Shown here in pieces: positions 55,700 to 64,000 of a stretch of 64,000 bases of DNA. The position numbers and the translations under genes are program-made. The notes beneath the pieces are model-generated. The model did no database searches. It was not told where the DNA came from and saw only the letters and a list, made by a program, of their open reading frames with translations. The stretch's first letter is position 1, and every line of letters begins with the position of its first letter. Origin of the DNA: Ligustrum vulgare. Its lineage: Eukaryota; Streptophyta; Magnoliopsida; Lamiales; Oleaceae. The stretch spans positions 637,501 to 701,500 of the forward strand of contig OY743189.1 in assembly GCA_963555705.1 (NCBI GenBank). Direction: 5' to 3'.

Positions 55700-56586
55700 A
55701 TCTAAATGATTAATTAATTAATTAAAAAATAATGCAGATTTCTCATTTCGAGTCACCGTGTTATCATTCTACAACTGGTACCATTCATTAAAAAATGGCT
55801 ACTCAACTGTAATTCTACACTTAGAAATTTTTTAGATTTTCAGCATTCCAACCATCTCCTATACACAACTTCAACTCGACTTTTGAAGTACTTCCCGACC
55901 TCAAACGACATCAAACTTGTCATCAATACGTAGATCTAAAAATGAACTATAAGATGGTGTAATATGCATTGGCTAGAATTCAATACATATTACACAAAAT
56001 GGTCATAAACTCACTACTTATGAAATGACCAAAATTGTAATTAATAGGAGTTTCTAAATTTCCAACTTACTCTCTACTTATGAAATTCAGTTCAATTGGG
56101 ACCAACATTATTCCTAACTTTGTTTCATGTCTATATTATAATCAATGTTTTCATAACCGGATCGGGCATCGACCCGGCCGAGAGTCTGGGTCAAGGGTTG
56201 GAGGGTCAACCCGGAGTAGACTCGGGGTCGACCAGGCATTAATTAATATTAAAAAAATATTTAAAAAATCAAAAAAATAAAATAAAATAAAATCCGGGTC
56301 AACCCAGGTCCGGGTCGGCCGGGTTTCCCGGGTCAACCCGGGTCGTTGACCGAGTTTGACCAAACCGGGTTTTTAATGTGACCCGACCCGATTTTTGGGC
56401 CGGGTCGCGGGTTTCGGGTCGACCCGGTCGGGCCGGGCCGGATTTGACAACATTGATTATAATTCATACAAATTTCTGTACATTTTTTTTCTAATTTCTT
56501 TATTAATACCCAGAAATTATCCTCCTCCTAAAGAGAAATTAAATCAAACTCTCAATATTAGGATATGAAATATTTGGGGTGTTACA
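55700..56586 (-). mobile_element. Partial Gypsy LTR, reverse orientation, split by a MITE
   Basis: On the minus strand the sequence opens at 56586 with TGTAACACCCCAAATATTTC, a typical Gypsy LTR start. It contains the MITE at 56143-56455. The left boundary is uncertain and no partner LTR was found. Confidence 0.5.
56143..56455. mobile_element. GC-rich MITE with ACCCGG-type repeats (313 bp)
   Basis: The ends CAATGTTTTCATAACCGG and, in reverse complement, CAATGTTGTCAAATCCGG form terminal inverted repeats. They are flanked by the 8-bp duplication ATTATAAT (56135-56142, 56456-56463), which is itself palindromic. The interior is dominated by GGGTC/GACCC and CCGGGT repeats, in sharp contrast to the AT-rich surroundings. 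The 8-bp TSD suggests a hAT-type parent. Short open frames in it are composition artefacts. Confidence 0.85.
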
Positions 56587-56588
56587 GC

Positions 56589-58025
56589 TGATAGAATGCA
56601 TAATTGTTGCTTAATTTGTGATATTTCCTTTAAATCTAATGATTTTAAATGCTTAATATTTGGATATTGATCATATTTCATATTTTGTTGACTAGATGAA
56701 GGAGTTAGATCAAATTGGACTTAATATGACAAATTGAGAAAAATGATTTGGAACTCAAAAGTGGGTGGTTATATTTTGAGAAGAAAAATGTCTAACCATT
56801 ACACAATTTTGAAGACAATTTGGGCTGGACGTTATTTTTTATTTGGGCCATAATTTGGACTTCCTATTTGGACCAATTAAGGACATCACAAGACTTAACT
56901 TTGGAAGGAAAAAAAAAAAAAAGCATTAGCAAATTAAAGGGAAAAAAAGACAGATTTTGATTTTTATTGAAGGCGGCAACATTAATTGGAGGCTAGGAAT
57001 CTTTAGTTTTTTGGTAAGCCCATTGACTGGGCTGAATTTAGGAGGGCAGTAACTTGGAAAAAAGAAGTGACCTTGGGGAATTACAAAGGGAAACAACAGA
57101 TTTTGGAGAACACAACTGGAGTGGCGGAATTGAAGGAGTCGACCACACGTTTTCAGCTCATCTTCATTTTAGAGTTTGACTTTCATGATTTTTATTTTAG
57201 TTTTTATTTTCCAAATGTTAATGAGTAGCAAAATTTATTATTCCAGTTCAAGGATAATCGAAGTGTTGATTTTTCAAGAATTGTGAGATCTAATTAATTT
57301 CATTGTTCTTTTATCTCTTTTCTATTTGTATATCTTTTGTTTGCATTGAAATTGTTATTTTGATTAATTAATACAAAGTGCACGTTGTTTTAATTGTCAA
57401 AACTATACTTAGCCAATTAGGAATCTAAATCCGTAATTATTTAGAGTTCTAATACAAGTGACAAATAACATAGTTGATTATAGATAGATTTTTGACTCAT
57501 GTTGTGAAGATATATAACCTAGCTCAAATGAATCACACCTTTGAATTTGTTGGTTAGAATTGGTAGTTTCTCTAGAGATTAATGCTACTGGTAAATTAAA
57601 TCCTAAGATCGTTTCTAGGGTTGTTTATTGATTAAGGAAATAATCAACGAGCGTCTCTTGATTATCGAGATAGTAAGGAGAGATAGGTTGTTAGATCGTA
57701 TCAATAACCATAACCAATTTAAAAAATGAGTAAAGGATTTTATTTTTGTATCCATGATCAATTCTATGAATCAGTACTAAGATTATATCTTGGGCTGGAT
57801 AATTATTTAATTTGATAATTTCATCACTTTAATTCCGTAATTGTTTATTTATAAATTTATTTCACATTCAAAATTCAAATCCCCCCATTTTTTAATTTAT
57901 TGTTTTAATTTCTTGATGAATTAAATCTAACCAATCCCTATGGATTCGACCTTACTCACCACTATTACAATTTATTTTTATAAGAGTAAGAAAATATTAT
58001 TATTTATTGGATTCGACACCCATCA
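56589..58025 (+). mobile_element. Candidate Athila/Tat-type LTR (possibly solo)
   Basis: The stretch starts TGATAGAATGCATAATTG and ends ...GGATTCGACACCCATCA, and the 'ccctatggattcgacctta' block near its end is common in Athila/Tat LTRs. Flanking pentamers ACAGC and ACAAC match at four of five positions. No PBS follows. The boundaries are tentative. Confidence 0.4.
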
Positions 58026-58215
58026 ACAACCACCGTCACAACCACAACCACCATCTCCACCTCTACATGCACAACACCTCTTGTCGGAGAGAAACAAATC
58101 TGAGAAGGTAATTGCATCGATATCTCCTCCACTGCTACCTTCACAGTTACCAATGACGAGCAAATTTCCCCAATGTTAATGAGCGGCATTGATTTACCTT
58201 TGTTACTTGTGAATT
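58026..58215. other. CCA-rich non-coding tract
   Basis: A Pro/His/Gln-rich open frame (57940-58179) arises from CAACCACC-type sequence. It starts in the preceding LTR-like region and shows no domain. Confidence 0.4.
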
Positions 58216-58910
58216 TCAACATATGAACTATGAAATATGACCTTAAAGTGCGACATGTGACCTGAGCTATGAATTGTGTCCTGTGACTTGTGGTCTTAAC
58301 TATTAAGTGTGAGCAATTCTCTTATGTCTATGACTTGTTAAATTTGACATGTGACCTATGGAATATGACTTGTGATCTCTGAATTGTTAACATTTTAACT
58401 TTGACATGTGACCTAAAAGTGCGACATTTGACCTATAAACAAATGATATGTGAACAGCACACTTGGATTTCTGACCTATTGACATTGATATATAACCTTT
58501 AATGGTGACTTTTGACATGTAAACAAGATGCTCAAAGAGAAAATAGATATCTTACGAAATGTTACATGTGACCTGAAACATGTAAACATATACATGTGAG
58601 GATGATGCAATGACCTACGACTGGTTCTGCTGTTTCTGTAACCTGTGAACATTGATCTATGACTGTGAATTGTAAACTATGAATTGTCACTTGTGACATA
58701 TGAATTGTGACCTATGAACTTAAATCTGTGATCTACTATCTGCGCAAAAAGAAAGTGTAAACGATGAACAAATGAAATGTGCTTAACATATAAAGTGTGA
58801 CTTGTGACCTGAACAAGTCACTTGTGACCTTAAAACTTGATCTGATATAGCCACCAGTTACTTGTGACTATGTTACAAACATGTGATCTTAAACAATGAA
58901 ATGTGACTGC
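58216..58910. repeat. Degenerate short-period repeat field (TGTGACCTATGAA-like)
   Basis: About 700 bases are built from variants of 'catgtgacctatgaa', 'cttgtgacct' and 'tgtgaac', with at least ten recognisable units and irregular spacing. No gene is visible. It looks like an old minisatellite. Confidence 0.65.
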
Positions 58911-59642
58911 CGCAGCCACCACCTTCGACAACACCTCCACCGACCACCATCACCACACCGCCACCTCCTTCTATACCCACAACCGCCACCACTGTCTCGA
59001 CACTTGGTGGAGCCCCTAGAAGCATCGCCAGTGGTGATGATATGAATGAGGATCAAAAGGAACCTGCAAAGCAATGGGATGAGAAGGAGAGAGAGGATCA
59101 ATAAAAGGCAATTGGAAGCTACACCTAAAAATTATGGTTACTCTCCTACATATCCGCTTCCCTTTAACTAACACCCTTGTGCTAATGACCACACCGAATT
59201 GGTGGTAGTTTTTTGTCGATAAGTTCAATTGTTGAATCAAGTTGAGGGAGTTAAAGGTGTCCATCGCACCCCCAATCCACAATCCACCAACACCAAAACC
59301 ATATTTCCCTACTTCCCTTGTTATCTTCATCATTTGTAGGAAAGCGTCACCAACGCTATTGCCACCACAACACAGCCACCAACTCACCACCGCCACCATC
59401 CGCATTGACAACCACCGAACTACAACCACAGCACCACTAAACCATCACCATCACCACCGCACACTGCACAACCACTAATCACCGAACCCACCGCAATTGT
59501 ACAATGACAAACCACAAATTTTGGCAAATTCATCCATGGACTCCGAGAAGCTGCTTTTGCTAGAGGGCATTGGAGTTTGCCGACAAGAGTTCGTCGTGTA
59601 CACCTGCACATGTTGTGAAGCTTTAGTAGTTGAGGGAGTGGT
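58911..59642. repeat. CCACC/CACCG-rich tract
   Basis: The plus strand is rich in CCACCACC and CAACCACC strings at 58911-59000 and 59240-59510, which produces His/Pro-rich frames on plus and Trp/Gly/Val-rich frames on minus. No domain, start context or conserved block supports a gene. Confidence 0.5.
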
Positions 59643-60128
59643 CAGGGACGGATCTATTTGAGGCCCAGTGGGGGCCATGGCCCCCACTGGGATCTGAAAA
59701 AATTTGAGCCCAGTTTTCGGTTTGGGCCTGTTGGGGGCGGTTAGGCCAAAAAAAAAAAAAAATTGATCTCCCTGTTTCTTTAAAGAAAATGGATTAAAAT
59801 TAGGAAATTTGCAACTGCGAACAATTTAGAATTGATTATTGATGATGTATTGTCATATTTGATATTTCAGATTAATAGATTATGGAGAGATATTTAATAA
59901 AAAGACATCGTCAAGAATATGTTGTTGAAGAGAGTTTAAATAGAGTTAAGAACAATGAGATTGACTCAAATAGAGTTTAGAATTGATTATTGATGATGTA
60001 TTGTCATATTTGCTTCGTCATTTCAATCATTTTGGTTCAAAAAAATTTCGGGAGGGGACCTCCGTCTCCCCCTCACACCATTTGAAAATTTTGGCCCCCA
60101 CTCACTCTAATCTCTAGCTCCGTCCCTG
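59643..60128. mobile_element. Non-autonomous hAT-type element (486 bp)
   Basis: The ends CAGGGACGGATCTA / TAGCTCCGTCCCTG are flanked by GGAGTGGT (59635-59642) and AGAGTGGT (60129-60136), matching at seven of eight positions. A perfect 28-bp palindrome centred on GGCCATGGCC lies just inside the left end (59664-59691). A roughly 30-bp segment ('gattattgatgatgtattgt') is present twice inside (about 59832 and 59984). There is no transposase. Confidence 0.88.
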
Positions 60129-60136
60129 AGAGTGGT

Positions 60137-60853
60137 GTAGGTAGGTTGTCCAAAGAGTTGGTGTTGCGATAGATAGGGGAGGAATCCACGAAGTCTGGTA
60201 GTAGACTTGGGTTGGTAGTTGAGGTAGCACTGCTGTCATGTTGATGGATGTGATGGGTGGAGTTGAGGAGGGTTGTGGCGATGGGGGGAGATGTTTCTCG
60301 AAGGTACCTCTACTATTAGATAGAATGAATCTGGAACATACACTATCTTCAATTTTAGGATGATTGGGGTGGGAAGGTAGGGTGTGGAATTGTTAGATTA
60401 TAATATTATTAATTAATATTTTTAAGATTAATTAGCACTTGATTATTGTACTAAAAACATACAAACTTGCATTTTAAATTGTTGATTTTAAAAATAAGCT
60501 GCTGTAATTTCCACTTAATAAATTCTCTTGGGGCAATCTCCTGATCAATTAACCATGGTCTCGTGGAATTAATCCATATAGTTATTAAAAAAGGGAACTC
60601 AACCAAGACTAGCAGCAATTAATCAAACTGAAGGACCAATCTAGAATTGTGAACTAATTTTCATTTCATTGATTAATACTTTTGCCACAATGCTGGGAAT
60701 TACAAGTAAGAGGATAAACACTAAATTTAAGAATATGTCGTATTTAATTCGCATCTCAAAACTTCTTGTGATTAACAAGTTACAAAAAGCTAAATCTATG
60801 GACTTTATTACACAATTAAATAATAAATCTGTAATTTATTAAATACATTAAAT
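60137..60853. other. Unassigned sequence (GT-rich, then AT-rich)
   Basis: At 60137-60310 the plus strand is GGT/GTGG-rich, like the reverse of the CCA-rich tract on the other side of the hAT-type element. The remainder is AT-rich, with no motif seen. Confidence 0.4.
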
Positions 60854-60856
60854 TAA

Positions 60857-61030
60857 GCCCCGTTTGACCCTCATTATTTGTAAATTAAATTTATTCAACA
60901 TTCAATCTCAACTATCCTTCTTAGTCAAGTCCATTATTTTTGACTTTTCAAACATTTTTTAACCACACATTTTCTAAAAACATTATTTAAAACCACATTA
61001 TTTTTCCAAATAATGGGGCCAAACATAGGC
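60857..61030. mobile_element. PIF/Harbinger-type MITE (174 bp), copy 2
   Basis: The inverted ends GCCCCGTTTGACCCTCATTA and, in reverse complement, GCCTATGTTTGGCCCCATTA are flanked by TAA (60854-60856, 61031-61033). It has the same length as the copy nested at 37245-37418. Confidence 0.8.
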
Positions 61031-61033
61031 TAA

Positions 61034-61200
61034 ATATATCAAAAGTATTGACATCCAAAATGGATTGGACCTAAGGCAGAACATTTGCACCTTCCATACT
61101 CAAATAGATGGTAAAACCGGAGCTTGTGAAATTTACTACATTATTTTATTGTAGATCATGTAACCAGTTGGGAAATAGTACTTTCACGGGCGGAGCTTGC
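61034..61200. other. Short unassigned spacer
   Basis: Nothing recognisable lies between the MITE and the integrase relic. Confidence 0.4.
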
Positions 61201-61640
61201 TTTTAACAACTAAGTTGATAGGCCAACCAGATGTACCGCATTTGAAGTGGTCTATGGATTTCGAGAAGCTGCCCTAAATTTTTCCACTTATATTAAGCAT
61301 TATCACGAAGAAGTAAAGATATGCCTTTCCATCAGCAAAAAGTTTTACACAACTTCAATAAATAGGAAGCTTAAAGATAGACAATTCAGCGAAAGGGTTG
61401 GTCCTTTTGAAGTCCTTAAAAAGGTTTGATGTGAATGCATATGTCATTGATCTGTCCCATAATTTTTCTATTAGCCTCAGGTTTTATGACTTACAAGACT
61501 GGTACTGATGAAGAGAACTTTCCCGCGCCACTAGCTCACAAAGTTGTCCATACCCTTCATATTCGTGTCCCAAATTACACGGTTCCACGAGGTGAGGTTG
61601 CATCTACAACCGGCCAAGGGGGCTACTACTAAAATTTTTT
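61200..61640 (+). pseudogene. Ty3/Gypsy integrase C-terminal relic
   Basis: The plus strand reads TAFEVVYGFREAALNF, then HYHEEVKICLSISKKFY and RQFSERVGPFEVLKKV. After a frameshift near 61430 it continues NAYVIDLSHNFS. These are the end of the integrase core and the C-terminal GPF/Y module of Gypsy integrases, in the normal order. Upstream pol and the following 3' region are missing, and the piece is cut by the Copia LTR at 61834. Confidence 0.8.
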
Positions 61641-61833
61641 AGTAGAGTGAAAAAACCGTCCCAACTTAAAATCGATTTTGTTGCATTCCAGTGCTTACAT
61701 CCAGACTTATTTGCTGCCTACATTCACCAAAACTTTTCGGAGTCAAGTTCTTCATTCATGGGCACAGACAATTTATGAAAATCAAGATGCTGCCCCTTAA
61801 ATCGAGAAAAACGGATTGTTTCCACGCTGTTCG
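61641..61833. other. Unassigned spacer before the Copia LTR
   Basis: There is no clear motif. A 60-codon open frame (61691-61873) runs into the LTR and is not supported. Confidence 0.35.
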
Positions 61834-62370
61834 TGTTGGGTTTGACCAAAAAAATTATGAAATAGAGAATTAGTATTTAATAAGAAAAGAAATGATGGTC
61901 TAATTAAATTAGGAGTATTTTCTTTATATATATAATATTAAGTAGAAAAGAAAAAATAATAATATTGATATTATTATATAAGAAAAATAATAAGAGAATC
62001 TAATTGCAATTAGGTAAGTTTTTCGCATGATTTTAATATATATATATATTGAAAAAGTTACCCCTAGACGTGAAAAGTGAGCGAAGGAAAAGTGTGCACT
62101 GTGCCGTGCGTTGGAGACAGAGTGCAAGAGATTAGAGAAAGAAAGGAAATTACGTTTTTTGTTCTTTCTTTATGTTGAGAAAAGTGGTGAGGTGAGAAAA
62201 ATATTGTAACAAATAATTTATTTTTCTTATCAAAAAAAGTATTTTTCTCCTGTAGTTGTCAGCACTTAGCTGAGCTACGTTAAATTCTTGTTTTCTCTTT
62301 TATCCCAATACTACTTTTTTTTTAGGCTGTGTTGGTTGATTTGTAGTGGAAAAATTGATTTTTCTCAACA
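61834..62370 (+). mobile_element. Copia 5' LTR (537 bp)
   Basis: The sequence TGTTGGGTTTGACC...TTTTTCTCAACA has matching TGTTG/CAACA ends. It is followed at once by a decayed PBS and then a gag start, which identifies it as the 5' LTR of a plus-strand Copia element. Confidence 0.75.
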
Positions 62371-62385
62371 GTGTTATTAGAGCTC
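62371..62385 (+). other. Decayed primer binding site (initiator tRNA-Met)
   Basis: TGTTATTAGAGCTC at 62372-62385 differs from TGGTATCAGAGCTC at two positions and sits one base after the LTR. Confidence 0.65.
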
Positions 62386-62408
62386 AAAGTTTAAACTCTA
62401 AGAATACT

Positions 62409-62596
62409 ATGAAAATGATTACAGGTTCAAAGTTTGTGATGAAGCGATTTGACGGCGGGAAGAATAATTTCAATATTTGTAAATGTACAGCTGGAGATAT
62501 TCTCATTCAAAAAGGACTTTACAAGGCTTTGTAGGGAAAGAGGCCAGAAGCAATGAAAAATGCAAATTGGGAAGAACTATAAGCGAAGACAATCAG
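62409..62596 (+). pseudogene. gag: Copia gag start, broken and truncated
   Basis: From ATG 62409 the frame reads FVMKRFDGGKNNFNI, then GDILIQKGLYKAL, a TAG stop, GKRPEAMKNANWEEL, a second stop, and AKTIS. This is the N-terminal block of Copia gag (FDG.NNF..W....LL.Q.GL..AL pattern). The insertion of an LTR at 62597 cuts it off. Confidence 0.8.
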
Positions 62597-64000
62597 TGTA
62601 GCGCCCCGAGTTCTAAATACCCGGTTCACCACGTCATCGTCTGGTCTAAACTTTAAAATAATATTTTAGCGGAAGAAATAACTGAAAATTCTTTTTTTTT
62701 TTGGGCAACATTAGATAAACGGTAATGGTCGATAAAATTTGAAAATATTTATGAAATAATTCAAAATGATAAATCGAACCATTAATATTACAAAACATTT
62801 GACAATGTCATAAATTCTCAAATAATTGAAAATCTAAAAAATATCCAACGTTTGGAAGATACGGATCATCAAAATAAGATTTTCAATTATTTAACGACTA
62901 TTGCCACAATCGTCCATCATTTGCCACCCACTCCGAAATCTGCAAATATTGTTAAAGTAGAAATGATCATTTCATAGAAATACTTAGTAAACTCATCGCT
63001 AATTAATTAATTTACAATATAATTGAACACATAAACGCAGGCTCTTTAGAAATCATAGGGTGTAGGTAGTCTCTTCTCGTGCATTAAAGCACGTGGCTTC
63101 TCTTTGAAAAATCATAGGCTCTTTAAAATCATCGGGTATGAGTAGTCTCGTCTCGTGCACTTAAGGCACATAAGTTATGCATAACATCATCATTTATCTT
63201 GCAAGATATTATCTTCTTTCTTTTTCATGCATAAAAGTATATAAGTTATGACAAGCATAACAACATAAATATTTTCGAAGAAATATATTCTTGTCTCTTT
63301 TCATAAAAAATGATTTTCACATAAGTCACATAACATACACATTCACATGCAATCATAATTTAAATCAATTAATAGGGGCGAGTCTACCTTAAACTCAACG
63401 AGTGCAAAATCGAGCGGGAATGACTTCAATCCTTTATATCTCCATATGTCTCGTCTAGCCAATTAGAAAAATAAGTTAAATTAGTCTTTTGAAATTCATA
63501 GCTTAAAAAATGATAAATTAAAATTTAGGGACTGAAATTGATGATTTGAAAGTTGGGGACTAAAATGAATACTTTTAAACTTGGGTTGAAGCTCAAAACG
63601 GATATTAAATTGTAGGGATTTAAATAATTGATTTTTAAAATGAAGGAGCTGATTAAAACCATTTAAAAACTTAAGGGCTGAAATGAATAGTTTAAAACCT
63701 AAAAGGACTGATTTAAATACTTTTACAAACTTGGGGCTTAAAACCAAATGAATTGAGTCTGTAGGGACTGTCTTAAAATAATTTAAAACTTCAGGTGCTA
63801 AAATAAATCATTTTAAAATAACAGGGACTAAAATAAATAATTTTAAAAATTGGGGACTAAAATATAATTTTTCAAACTAAAAATATATAACATAATATAC
63901 ACATATATATATCATATCTATCTCTCTCTCTTAATCTGAGAGAGAGCAGGGGGGCGAGGCCCCTCCCCAATCCGACGCCACAGCTGGCGATTGGCAGGCG
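62597..64000 (-). mobile_element. LTR of the same family as the LOG-carrying element, reverse orientation, runs off the window
   Basis: On the minus strand the LTR ends ...GAACTCGGGGCGCTACA at 62597, and it aligns with the 3154-bp LTR through the CACTACGTCATT-like block, the GCACGAGA/GAGCC region (about 63040-63170) and the AGTCCCT-type repeats (63520-63860). No PBS follows on the inner side, so the boundary at 62597 is the outer end of a 3' LTR or of a solo LTR. It is clearly more diverged than the LOG-carrying pair. The minus open frame at 63496-63747 comes from the AGTCCCT-type repeats. Confidence 0.8.

Noticed and set aside
49420..56586. One full-length Gypsy element with LTRs at 49420 and 56586
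   Set aside because: The flanking pentamers do not match, and the sequence at 56586 reads better as an LTR start on the minus strand, so the two LTRs cannot be paired with confidence.
57940..59687. His/Pro-rich or Trp/Gly-rich proteins (several open frames, both strands)
   Set aside because: They arise from CCACC-type repeats in overlapping frames, without a domain, consistent start context or conserved end.

Overview
The window is plant nuclear DNA, most likely from a eudicot. It is AT-rich, has no operon-like gene packing, and consists almost entirely of nested and decayed transposable elements. Ty3/Gypsy elements (Athila-like and Tekay/Del-like), Ty1/Copia, hAT-type, PIF/Harbinger-type MITE and Helitron relics are all present. 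I see no ordinary intron-bearing host gene, no rRNA, no tRNA gene and no CRISPR array. Insertions were dated and oriented from LTR ends (TG..CA), target-site duplications (TSDs), primer binding sites (PBS) and recognisable protein motifs.

Left part (1-36541). After scraps of older Athila-like copies (1-2465), a plus-strand Athila-like element (Element 1) runs from a 5' LTR (2466-3610) through a degenerate tRNA-Asp PBS, a broken gag and a broken protease, to about 7367. It resumes at about 32911 and ends with a 3' LTR (about 34631-36541). A second, minus-strand Athila-like element (Element 2, 7368-32910) lies inside it. Element 2 has a nearly perfect tRNA-Asp PBS and a broken gag-protease, and no pol was seen in either element. 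Element 2 was itself hit three times, each with a clear 5-bp TSD: by a minus-strand Copia element (9733-17324), by a solo LTR (21990-22899) and by a large-LTR retrotransposon (23118-32706).

The large-LTR element is the highlight. Its two LTRs are each 3154 bp and I could find only one difference between them. Its 3.28-kb interior has an initiator-tRNA-Met PBS and a polypurine tract but no gag or pol. On the opposite strand it carries two intact open reading frames: a complete intronless LOG-family cytokinin-activating enzyme (27463-28116), and a 183-residue basic Cys-rich protein (28417-28968). The latter resembles in layout the small nucleic-acid-binding proteins of plant betaflexiviruses. 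Each reading frame has the same TATA-like string upstream, and three copies of a hairpin-forming repeat lie just beyond the LOG stop. This looks like a young non-autonomous retrotransposon that carries a two-gene cassette.

Middle (36542-46312). A 575-bp hAT-type element contains a nested 174-bp MITE. It is followed by a relic of a plant transposon protein, then by an 8.0-kb array with three LTRs and two 1417-bp non-coding interiors, all within one GGTGG TSD. The middle LTR is a chimera of the outer two, the signature of unequal recombination.

Right part (46313-64000). This is older debris: another hAT-type element, a minus-strand Copia RT/RNase H relic, a Gypsy LTR, a Helitron helicase relic holding a MITE, a collapsed Gypsy gag-protease-RT-integrase, a GC-rich MITE, an Athila/Tat-type LTR candidate, and a degenerate repeat field with CCA-rich sequence. 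Then come a third hAT-type element, a second 174-bp MITE, a Gypsy integrase relic and the 5' end of a Copia element. That Copia gag is cut by an LTR of the same family as the LOG-carrying element, which runs off the window end.
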